64,000 bases of DNA, from positions 310,001 to 374,000 of the forward strand of contig NW_006921537.1 of the NCBI RefSeq assembly GCF_000340215.1, in the 5' to 3' direction. The notes under the pieces were generated by a model. That model was not told the origin of the DNA and searched no databases. It saw nothing but the letters and a program-made list of their open reading frames with translations. Below, piece after piece: positions 47,502-58,853 of the stretch (positions within the stretch are counted from its first letter, which is position 1; every line of letters begins with the position of its first letter). The translations under genes were made by a program, and so were the position numbers. The DNA is from Pseudocercospora fijiensis CIRAD86. Lineage: Eukaryota; Ascomycota; Dothideomycetes; Mycosphaerellales; Mycosphaerellaceae.

Positions 47502-47697
47502 TATAAGAAGGGTATATTAGCAGGTAGATAGGGTAGTAGTAGGTACGAGTAGTATTCGATAAGGAGCTAGGAGGAGAGGGAGGAAGGTAGGCAAGTTAGC
47601 CTATTGCTAAGCGCTAAGCCCTACCTAAGGCACTAAGACCCTAGCTTCACTTAGCCTAGTTATATACTAATCACGTATAGCCTCTTTAGCCCTAATA
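47502..47697 (-). repeat. 5' LTR of outer gypsy element
   Basis: 196 bp, paired with 33361-33556 by shared variants. It is followed by target duplication AGTTT at 47698-47702. Confidence 0.93.
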
Positions 47698-47702
47698 AGT
47701 TT

Positions 47703-47749
47703 CGGCTTAGCAAACTAAACTAAACCAACCCGAACTACTACGGGGTCTA
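47703..47749 (-). repeat. Right hAT inverted repeat, outer end
   Basis: It ends CCGAACTACTACGGGGTCTA, the exact complement of the first 20 bp at 23881. Together with 33300-33360 it restores the right terminal repeat. Confidence 0.82.
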
Positions 47750-50200
47750 TAAATCCCGTTATATTTCTTAGCTCTTACGGAAGTTTTCTAAGTGCCGCTA
47801 TAAAGGCTTAGGGTTTTTTGCGTATCTCTACTATAGTAAGGAAATAGTAGAAGTTATAAAAGAATAGAGGTTTAGAAAACTTAAGTTTAATAGGGCTTAC
47901 TACGGTTTAAGGCGCGAGCCGAAGCCGCTTAGTTAGTAGACTTCGGAGGCTCCTATAGGCTATTAGGCTTTAAAGATCCTAAATAATATAATTAATAGGA
48001 ATAGGCAGGCGCGTAAGTAACTAGAATACTAACAAGTCCTACTATTCTACTATTCTAATCCTTTATAATACCCTTAATACTACTATTACTACTACTAATA
48101 TACTCCTTTCCGAAAGCTTCGATAGCTAAGGTATTACGAGTACGTTATATAGCGAGCTCGACCTTTAATTCGTATTCCTCGCCCGTACGTAGTATATATA
48201 AGTAGTAAGTATAGGGATTACTAAATCTAAAGTGCTTCGCCCTCTCTTCTACCCTCTATATACGCTTACGATAGACCTCGTAGCGATAGTTAGTTAGATA
48301 TACGGTATATAGTTGCCCTTCTTACGGATATAATTATTAAAAGCTTCCTAATTTTTAGTAAAAACGTCGAGCTCGGTATTCTTTATAATTAGTCGGTCTT
48401 CTACGCCTTCGTATTCTCTTAGAATACGGCGAGACTCTTATAACAACCCTTCTATAACCGTCTACTAAGCCTCTATTTCCTTATACTATTGCTCGAGCTA
48501 ATCCTAACCTTTTACTATCTTCTTAGGGTTCTTACGAAGCCTCTTAGTAACCGGTTGTCCTTTATTAGAAGCGCTAGATATACTATTAGCGATAGACGTC
48601 TTCTCGATAGGCGGCTTATTATCTACTAGCTAAGTCTAAGTCTATAGCGGCGGTAGCGGTAGTAGCGATAATAAGGTATCTATAACCTCCGATTTAGACT
48701 CGCTATCCGATAGCTATACGATTAGCTATAGTAGTCGATAGTATTTGCTATTTATCTGCTTCGATTGCTTCTACGCGCTTCTAACCTATTATTAGTACGA
48801 GATTATATAAGGAAAGAGGTAGAAATACGATAGTTTATAGGATCTATATACGCCGTAGTATTGCTATCCTACCTCTAAGAAATACCGAGTAATTAACTAA
48901 TTATAATTACAATTATATACTTAGTAATTACATTAATAATTAATGTAATTATAAGTAATTATATACTTAATCTAATTAACAATTAATAACTATATCTATA
49001 TATAATCGAAGCCTTACCTACCCTATCCCTAGAATCCTAGTATATAGTACTAATAGCCTCGATAACGTGCTTTACTATATTCTATATACCTTCCCTTTAA
49101 AAAAGATCCTTATAATAGCCGTAATCCGCGGAAACGTAGCGGTAGGAGGTATAGCGCTAGCTAATAGCTTATAATATCGTAATCGCGAGTAGTAATATTG
49201 TTTTTAAATCTATCGTATCTCGCGAGGGCTTAGTTAGACTCCTAAGGTTTAGAGCCCTATACTTTCAATTTATAATAAAGCTCGTTACGGTAGTAAGTTC
49301 TAACGTTATACTCTAAAGAAATTTTTTTAGGAAAATATACTCTCTCTCTCTCTCTTCTTCTTATATATACTCTTTAAAGTATATAATACTATATATAAAC
49401 CTTATCGAACTATATCTTCCCTAGTACTGCTGTTACTAAACGACTGTATTAAACCCTCCCCTCCTATATTTTCTTACCTTCTTATCTTACCTTAGAGTTA
49501 GCTTAGACTTAGAACTCGGATTCTTTATAAAAAAAACAAATTTAGATTTATATTACTTTCGTTTTAGAGCTACTAGTAGGTAGCGGAAGAAGTTTTAGAT
49601 ATAAGAATTTCTTTAAAAAATAGCGTAAGATTTTTTTTTTAAAAAAAAAGAAAGGAGTCCTAGATATAGTAGGTTTTTATAAGGAAGGAAGATTAAAGCT
49701 ATAGGGACGCCTAGTAAGGCTAGAAGAGAAAGAAGGGATAAGGATAAAAAAAATAAAAAAGAAAAAGGTTAAAGGTTTTAAAAGAAGAAGGAGAAGAGAA
49801 GAGGATAGTTATAGAAAAAAAGTTAAAAAAAAGGATAGTATATAAGATAAGGAGGGGTTTTAATAAGATAGCTAGTACTACTACTATAGATAGAAGAGAA
49901 AGTAAAGGGAATATTATAAAGAAAAAGAAAAAGGAACTAGAAACTCTATTTTCTTACTACTATACGTATAGATTACTAGTATAGGAACTTTCTAGTAATA
50001 GAGATCTATAACTACCGACGCTACTACTTTCGCTAAATATAATTCTTAAATAGAGAAGCTAATATATAATACGATACGCTCGCAATCTATATCGATATAT
50101 TGTAAATCGAACTTAGGTTTTTATATAACTAGTAGTAAGAAATTAATCAATCGTAGCATAAGCATATAAGCACAAGCTTAATTTCTATTCTACTCCGTAA
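47750..50200. other. RIP-affected sequence right of the hAT element
   Basis: No intact gene. Around 48250-48760 the minus strand reads as a coiled-coil-like, charged protein stretch interrupted only by TAA/TAG (for example TVIEGLL, ESRRILREYEGVEDRL), so an older degraded gene is likely; the family is not recognised. 48900-50200 is AT-rich with poly-A/T and (CT)n runs. Confidence 0.5.
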
Positions 50201-50318
50201 CTAGTCTTACGGGTTCAAATCTATGTAGATGCTACCGACACCGTACTATCAAACACTGTCCTGTCTCCAGCGCATAACTCATCTCCTCCCTCATACTCAC
50301 ACAATACCTCCTCAACCT

Positions 50319-51930
50319 TTAAACCAACTGCCAAAACAACAGACTAAGAAAAGCCAAGAAAGTCAATCCGTTGCTTGCACTAGCGGCGCTCGCAGCATTC
50401 CCACTCCCATTGGCGCTCCCATTGACGGGCCCATCATCACCAATCCCACCTGGAAGACCTTGATACCCAAACGTCAAATTCTGAGCCACGGAGGTGTTGT
50501 AACAGCTGTTGCCCGCGATATTGATCCCGGCAAGGTCATTCGCATGGACGATGAACATATACTTCTTCTGATCGAGACCCTTGAAACCATCGGTATTGTA
50601 GGGAAAGCGATCGGAGGGGTCGGTAGCGGTGGTGTTGCGGAGGAAAATGCATTGGACTTGGTCGGGGTAGTCGTGTGCTAACCTGGAAGGAAATAAACGA
50701 GTCAGTATCAATCACTCACAGAAAAAAATGAGATTTGGGGGAAATGTTTCTTTCATACTTGGGATAATCGCGCATCACATCACTATTCGACGTATCCGCA
50801 ACCAAAACAAACTTTCGCTGCGGGAAAGTCTGGAAGATCTTGGTGAGGAGAAATTGTCGAATGCTCAGAGTTGCGCTGATGTCGCTGAAGTTGAGAGGGC
50901 GGACATCGAAAGAGCCGGCAGGGTAGTAGGCGTAGATGAATTGTTCGTATTGCCTTGTGACTTGCTCCGGGAGAGTCGTCAGGTAGTGGAAATGCAAATT
51001 CGGCAAACTCGTGCTCCAGTTGGCATAGATTTCGTTCATGTTCTCCCAAGGCACATAGGGCCTGGCAAAAGAATTGAGCAAGCCTTCCTTCGGATCGTAG
51101 ATTTTCGTGACACGAAGGATGTCATCGATGTCGGAGATCACGGTCAGTCCAGTGTTCGGGACGAGATATGCTGTTCCGTTGCCTTCTGTGGTGTTGGACA
51201 CGAACGTAGAAAGCTTCTGGATTTGTTCGGTGGAGTTACCGGCCATGAGTCCGTTGCTGTTGATTGGCATGAAGACGTCGAAATCGCCCTGAGCTGTCGT
51301 GTTGTATGGCAGTTTCACTTGCTGGGACTCGCCCGGTCCGCCCTCGATAGGAGTAATGTCTATGGGTGAGACAGCGACATGGCCTTGCTGTACAACGAAG
51401 ATGGACGCCGTGACATTGCGTGCCATATCAGCCTGACTTTGAGGCAAGTCTTCAACAGACGTATCGATCAAGAATACATTGGCGAGATCGTTCAGTGTAC
51501 TCTCATTCGTGTCCGGCTGCTTGTAGATATTTCCATGAAACCTCACATTCCAACCCTGGTCGGTATAATTGGCATATGGGGGCAGATTCAGTGCCTGAGT
51601 CGGCACAGCCGCGAGCTGCTTGTCGTCGATTCCAAGGCTGCTTTGTACCGAATCGCCAGTTGGGAAGTTCTGGAAGAAATTGGGTATACCGCTAGCTACG
51701 TACGATGGGATGTCTGAACCCAAGGTACTCAGAATGCCGTCGACACCTGATGCAATATCGGAAATAAGGTCTCGCGGTCGTTTGTACGTCTTCGTCGGAT
51801 CGCGTTTGACAGGTGATGGCGTGATGAGAGGATCTCGAGCTTCGACGACTGGCTCAGGTACTGGATTTGCCGCGACCAAGGCGAGAAGTGATGCCGGCAG
51901 GAGGAGGCTTCGTAGGGTGAGGGTAGACAT
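50319..51930 (-). CDS. Secreted, GPI-anchored App1-like (DUF2183) protein
   Basis: 511 residues from two exons, with a 76-bp intron at 50758-50683 (GTATGA...TTCCAG) joining RDYPK to LAHDYPD. The N-terminus is a clear signal peptide (LLLPASLLALVAA, cleavage near residue 20-22). The C-terminus ends in a Gly/Asn/Ser-rich linker and a hydrophobic tail (LTFLAFLSLLFWQLV) typical of GPI attachment. The App1 phosphatidate-phosphatase catalytic motif DxDDxxxxT is at residues 267-275 (DIDDILRVT), followed by the family's PW-N block. Several N-glycosylation sequons (NYT, NST, NVT, NGT) fit secretion. Cytosolic App1 acts on phosphatidate; this extracellular form may have another lipid or phosphoester substrate. 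It lies just beyond the transposon block and shows no RIP-like decay. Confidence 0.9.
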
Positions 51931-53002
51931 TGTGATCCTGTGTGATTGTAGGAAAGAGAGGAATTGGGTGCAGGAAAGAAGGTGTGATTAGCTTCAGAGG
52001 ATTGTTTGGTAAACTTGGATAGAGTTGCTATGAGCATCGCGAACTGTGCGCCAAAGACGTCATTTCTGCGATCCTGCTGGCAAACGCGAACCTGTCGATC
52101 AACTGTCACTGGCCGCGCACTGCCTTCCTCGGGGCTAAGCGGCAAGCACTGCATTCTCCTGTTTGATATGGACGGGAGCTCGCCGAGAATTCACATGCTT
52201 CTGATATGTGAATGTTACTGTATGTGACGGACAGCTCAGAACGACTGGAATTGAGCGCTGACACGACGGTCACGACCTCAGACCGAGCAGGGATGGCACG
52301 GACAATTCAATACTCCGTACCTGAGGCTTGAAATCAGTACAGACAGTAGCTACTTGAATGCAGGCGGTTTTGCTCCAAGAGTCAAGCGAAGCTCTGCCAG
52401 CACCCTTATGTATTTAGTTCTCCAAGTTTTGCCATTGACTCGATACACAACGAAACTGTCTAATTTCTCGCATTCGTGCGTACATCGTCGATAGCATCAT
52501 CATCAACCCATACAAAAGCCCCTGCTCTTGCACAATGCACCTCGATCCACCATGCATTCGTTCGCGCTCCGCTCGATCCCGTCACGAGTTCCCATGCGCC
52601 ATCATGAACAGTTCTGAAATTGGTTGAAAGTAAAGTCCGGAAAGCGTGGGCATAGCAGATTCAGGCGAGCCAGCGTCTCAAGGTTGTGTACCACGGAGTC
52701 GCCTTCTTCACCCTATCACCATCTGCCATGCCCGCGCCTTCCTAGACGGTAATGCGACGAGAGATTGTCGTGTCGATGCCGATTGGAATGTCACCGTCGC
52801 TAGGAGAGACCGTTGGTGGACCAGTGCCCGCTGCTGCGTCGGCATGGCTATCGCGGCGAACAGAGTATTTGGTGGGAGATGGCTTCAATTGGTCGCTGCG
52901 AAAAATCATTAGCACCAGTAGACTGGCTGGTGTAGAGTGAAGTACTTTGAAATATTTGAACAGAAAAAAAGGAAATTCGTGGATGACTTTTTGGATATGA
53001 CG
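51931..53002. other. Intergenic region
   Basis: 5' flank of the App1-like gene and 3' flank of the MAP kinase gene, both on the minus strand. No gene is recognised; frames at 52646-52940 have no domain. Confidence 0.5.
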
Positions 53003-54257
<1,255 letters not shown>

Positions 54258-55820
54258 GTTGCTGGATCTTTCTGTGTAGAAATGTGGTGTGTTTGCGAAT
54301 GGGCGTGTGTGATGGTATCTGTATGCCGAGGTCGCCTAGCAACGAGGGAGGTCGGGAGCAGAGACGTGAAATTCGCACTCTCGCGAGGAGTGTTGCTAAG
54401 AGACGACAATTGGTGAGGGTGTAGGTAATGTGCGTGCGTCCTGTTCCTGCTTCTGGGTTGCACAGTCAGCTCCTGTTTCCGATTCCGATTTCGTCAATGG
54501 ACCCGCCAAAGAAAGAGAAGACAATGACAATGCCAGCTACGTTCCAGCCGCAGCCACAGCCACGTGCTTTCACATGCACAGCATATGTGCATTGGGCCAG
54601 GCCAGGTATTTGCAATGTGGGCTGGAGTGTGTAGTGCGCCGGACGTACCTCCTTACCAGGACTCACGCTCGTAGCTGCGGTATGCTGGACGCTCGAAGCT
54701 GTGCCTGAGCACTCTTTGATCTATTCTGACGCGAAGAAAGGGCGTGCCCGATTATGGAGGGTCGGCGTTGGAGAGCGAGTGCTGCTGCACGACAGAGGGT
54801 GCAACGGCGGGGGCGGTGGTAGCAATGGATGGTGATGTAGAATCTCTGTGACCAGGGACGGCGTCGATGGCAAACGATGCAGCTGGCAGATGCTCTTCTA
54901 TGTCTACTCGTTTCGGTTCAGTAGAAGCGCCGACGACCTGTCCAAGTCACACGTACAAACGCAGTGCAAACGCAGCCCGTAGGTTCTAGTGGGGTGCTCA
55001 AGCTTGCCGTGTGTGATTCGGCGCTGACGTTGACCAGCCCTGACTTCTCCGCCTACTCTAGTGCGACACGTTTTATCCTTCGGCGCCTACACGTCACTCT
55101 CCATCCTCATAACTTACAACTTCCAAGCAGCGAGACGTCGGCGGATGGACTGTCTCCGGCAGCGTGAAGGGAATGCTGATGCACAATTGATCGTGAAATC
55201 CAAGCCGCTTCCTCGCACATTGATCAGCTCCAGCGGGAGACGAAAATCATGCTATTGCTGTACAGTAGCAGATTCCATTCACTCAGCAAGCATATAGCCG
55301 ATATCCGCATGTGAATGCCCTGGAAATGATGCGGCGAAATGTCTCGATCTATTTAGTTCTATACAAGGCCGCCCATCCAAGCGCCAAATCTGGCAATCTG
55401 GATCATCAGCTGAACGCCTGACGCCTCACTTCAGCTCCTCGCCGAGTCCTCGGCTGTGCCTCTCCCAAGCATACCAATATGTACTCAGCCGCACGCATAT
55501 CGCGCACGTATCATGTATAGACTACAGATATCGACACCGGTCAGGTCCTATATCTCTCACAATCACCATTCTTTCCCCCTCGTCTGCCTTCACCTGGTTT
55601 GCACATTGGCGGCCTCAAAATACCTGCAGGCCGTACAGTTCCGATTTCCAAACAAGACCTGTAAATGGTCTTCCGAGACACGGTGACATATACAGAGTTC
55701 AAGCTCGTGACTAGATCGACTTCTTTATAACAATTCCGCAGCCTCAGGACTTTTCTGTCACGTGTACCCTTCTCCTCAGCTACCGCCTCACATTCCCAGG
55801 CTACTCGGCTCTAGACAGCC
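54258..55820. promoter_or_regulatory. Divergent intergenic region, MAPK/calpain
   Basis: 1.56 kb between the start codons of the minus-strand MAP kinase and the plus-strand calpain gene. Short frames show no domain. It should hold the MAPK 5' UTR and promoter, and the calpain promoter nearer 55700. No site is named. Confidence 0.5.
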
Positions 55821-58202
55821 ATGAAGGGCTTCAAGCTCATCGCAAAAAGGGACTCCGAGCCCGAGCCACAAGACCCCTCACCAGCTATTCCGATCAAGAT
55901 TATTAGCGATCAGGAGCCCACAGCAGGACCTGCAGACGATCCTGACCCAACTCCGAGCGGGAGGCGTGTTGATGAATTCTACCCAGCATGGGACAAATTC
56001 CTGTATGTCGAGCCAAAGCGAGCCAAGAAGACTTCCAGAGCTGCTCGCAAAGTGCAGGAAGAAGTAAAGCGTGTCGTGACAAGATTGACGCTCCCCCGTG
56101 GATAAAACGAGTTGAGGACATTTTTGAGAACCCGGAATTCTTCATTGACGGAGCTACAGCCACAGATGTACACCAGGGAAGTGGCGGGGATTGCTGGTTT
56201 CTGGCATCACTGATGGCGGTCAGCGCGAAGAGGGAGCTGATCGACAAATGATGTGTGGCGAGGAACGAAAAGGTTGGAGTGTATGGATTTGTCTTCTATC
56301 GAGATGGGGAGTGGATCTATGAAGTGATTGACGACAAGCTCTACCTCCGTGTTGGAGATGACGATAATCTCGATGTCGTGAGAGACTGGGACAAAGAAGA
56401 CAAGGAAGGGCAGTATCTTAATTACGACGAGGACAAGCTTAAGGAAGCGTTGCAGAGAGGTGGTGAAGCATTATACTTCAGCCACTGCAAATCTAACGAG
56501 ACCTGGTTGCCACTGATCGAGAAGGCATATGCCAAAGCGCACGGCGATTACTATGCCATTGAGGTAGGACCTTTGCAAAAATCATATCATAACAATTCGA
56601 AACTGATGTGAAGCAGGGCGGCTTTGCCAGCGAGCGTATCGAGGATCTGACGGGCGGCGTTGCGGTAGTTTTGAACCCAGAAGACATCATGGACAAAGAC
56701 CGTTTCTGGAGGGAACAGCTCTCACAGGTCAACAAGAAGTACCTCTTCGGCGGCGGATCAAAACCCTCGAGCCCGAAAGGACTAATCAGCGGGCACGCGT
56801 ACGCAGTTCTCGAAGCTTGGGAGGAAGGCGACTTGCGGCTTGTGAAAATCCGGAATCCGTGGGGCGACACAGAATGGGAAGGCGATTGGAGCGACGGCTC
56901 AAAGCTTTGGACGGCAGAAATGATGACCAAGCTGAAACATACGTTTGGCGATGATGGCGTCTTTTGGATGTCTTATACAAAGACTTCCTAAAGCACTTTC
57001 CATGCATCAACCGTGTTCGTCTCTTCGATGATAGCTGGACGGTTGGGCAACAGTGGTCCTGTGTGAGCGTACCGTGGACTGTGGACTACATGGACACCAA
57101 GTTCCAGTTCACAATCTCCGAAAATGGCCCAGTCGTCATCGTCTTAGCGCAGCCTGACGATCGCTATCTCCACGGCCTGCGAGGAAGATACCTACACTCC
57201 CTCCACTTCCGCGTGTACAAGCAAGGCGAAGAAGAATCTCGCTGGATTGTCCGCAGCATGCACAACTCCGGCAACGAAACCGTCTTCACACGTTCCGTGT
57301 CCGCAGAAATCGAAGATCTGGAGCCCGGAACTTACGATGTCATTTTCAAAATCACAACCTTACGCACAAGCCAAAGGACCGCGGAAGAAAACATCACGAA
57401 ATACGCCATCGACAGGAAAGAGAAACTTTTACACGTCGGTCGAAGATTCGATTACGCTCAAAGCAAAGGTGATCTTCGGGGTATGGAGAAATATATGCGC
57501 AGAGCGAAGAAACGTGAGCTCAAAGATAAACGGATCACTGCGTTTAAGAAAGATCGGGAGATGAACCGGAAGTTGAATGATAGAGCTCGAAAGCGGAAAC
57601 AGAGGATTCATGATGCGATGCGAGGGAAGAGGAGGGAAGTTCGGGAGAGAATGAAAGCTAAGAGGGGAGAGAAATGTGAGGATGAGAGGACTTGTGCTCA
57701 GATTTCTACTGGTGAGAAAATGGGGACTCAGGCTGGTAGTATCGTGCAAAGTAAGCTGGAAGAGGATCCGAGAGCTGATGTGGCGCCTAAAGAGACGGTT
57801 CCTGATGGTGCTGAGAAGGCTGATGTGGTCATGAACGAACCAATCGCTGATCCAAAAGAAAAGGACAACTTGATCTCCGAACTCCAAAACCTCGAACTCA
57901 AAGACGTCGACAAATCACTACCCGATCCTACTCTTTCCCCCCTCCACCCACAATCTGAAAACGAAGCCGAAAACGATTCTGAGCCCGAACCTTTGGAGGA
58001 GTTGGATGATGATGATTTCCCTTGGGATTCGGAAATCGATGGGCCTGTCGATACAAGCTCTGAGGAGGGAAACGATGAGGATTATGGTCCAGGAATTTTC
58101 GAAGATGATCCTTGGAATGGGGTTGTTGTGCTGGGATTGAGGGTGTATTCGAAGAGTAGAGATGTTGAGGTTAGGGTTGTCAAGGATGAGGAGGAGGGAT
58201 AG
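55821..58202 (+). pseudogene. Calpain-family cysteine protease, frame broken
   Basis: The calpain core is easy to follow. The catalytic Cys is in GDCWF (codon 56192), His in GHAYAV (56794) and Asn in RNPWGD (56854), followed by a domain III region (LFDDSWTVGQQW), a long basic coiled region, an acidic tract and a conserved end (DDPWNGVVVLGLRVYSK). An intron at 56564-56616 joins YYAIE to GGFASERIEDL. Three lesions remain: a frame change near 56060-56085 between EEVKR and CRDKIDAPPW; an in-frame TGA at 56249-56251 between LIDK and CVARNEK, inside a conserved block; and a frame change near 56975-56980 between VFWMSY and KDFLKHF. I find no introns that would repair them. Either a recent pseudogene or assembly errors; the rest is well conserved. 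Confidence 0.75.
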
Positions 58203-58853
58203 AGATATAATCAAAATTGCTCGAGTTGTATACACGTAACAATCTCAGCTACCAGGTAGTACTGTATCCCACTGAAGGCAACCCCTCTCACTCACACCCT
58301 TCAACCTCCCATCCCTCAACATCGGAAGCAAGCGCATGCCGCACCAACCCGATCCCTCAATCTCCCCTAATAACCTCATCCCGACTCCTCAAACTACTCC
58401 CCTCAAACCTCAACCTCTTCGCCACAAAACACCCAAAATCCACCCCCTTTACATTCTCCCGTCCCCGACAAACACGTAAAATTCACAATCCGACCATCCT
58501 TAGCCGCAACCTTCAAATTCCCTCCAAAAGTACCGATTACTTTTATGGTCGCCATGGTGTGGAGATATTAAAGGAATTTGGTGTAGGAACGAGGGATTTT
58601 GTGCTATCCGTAAGGCTATAGTTCTGTAGTTAAGTGAGTGACAGATCTTGAGAAGTTTTGGCGGGGCGAGGTGCGGCAAAGAAATGCAGGTACCGGCCGG
58701 GAAACATGGATTGGGATTTCTTATAAGCTGGACTAGTTATAAGAGAGGTGAGGTAAAGTATATTTTTGTTACAGATCATCTCAATTTCTCTTCACCCACT
58801 CTGCATCACTGGTACACCCTCTGCTGGCGCGGCCAGCCACCTAGAAGCAGAGT
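58203..58853. other. Convergent intergenic region
   Basis: 651 bp between the 3' ends of the calpain gene and the minus-strand gene that follows. Pro/Ser-rich frames are present but have no domain. Confidence 0.5.

Larger units (their letters stand above)
33361..47697 (-). mobile_element. Outer Ty3/gypsy retrotransposon (interrupted)
   Basis: A minus-strand element with 196-bp LTRs at 33361-33556 and 47502-47697 and a perfect 5-bp target duplication AGTTT at 33356-33360 and 47698-47702. Its 3' half (integrase and chromodomain region) lies at 33557-36219 and its 5' half (gag, protease, reverse transcriptase) at 43382-47501. The two halves together make about 7.17 kb, the same size as the inner copy that splits it. 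Heavily RIP-mutated. Confidence 0.92.
23881..47749 (+). mobile_element. hAT transposon carrying histone H3 relics, split by gypsy
   Basis: It is bounded by terminal inverted repeats that start with the same 20 bp (TAGACCCCGTAGTAGTTCGG) and stay alignable for about 120 bp. With the retrotransposon at 33361-47697 (plus one target-duplication copy) removed, the element is about 9.5 kb. On the plus strand it contains, in order, an unknown ORF, a hAT transposase, a histone H3-like gene, a tandem-repeat array and a second histone H3-like gene. All genes are inactivated by RIP-type stops. Assignment to hAT rests on the transposase. An 8-bp target duplication could not be confirmed. Confidence 0.75.
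23291..50200. repeat. 27-kb RIP-degraded transposon block
   Basis: CpA and TpG are very scarce and TpA abundant, while CpG is kept (many CGG, CGC, TCG). That is the pattern left by RIP acting on CpA. Open frames are short, yet clear protein similarity remains when stop codons are read through. In the stretches I translated, the stops are TAA or TAG at positions where relatives have Gln (CAA/CAG) or Trp (TGG). It contains a hAT element and two nested Ty3/gypsy elements, listed separately. Confidence 0.9.

Noticed and set aside
33361..47697. Tandem gypsy array formed by unequal recombination through LTRs
   Set aside because: LTR variants pair outer with outer and inner with inner, and two different target duplications match perfectly, so nesting explains the data better.
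23291..50200. A Starship-type giant element
   Set aside because: No tyrosine-recombinase captain was recognised; borders, transposase and LTR structures are explained by hAT plus two gypsy elements.
50160..50225. tRNA-like GGGTTCAAATC near the right end of the RIP block
   Set aside because: Flanking bases do not form a T stem, and no D or anticodon arm could be folded.
58217..58621. Pro/Ser-rich plus-strand frame after the calpain gene
   Set aside because: No domain and low complexity; more likely 3' flank.
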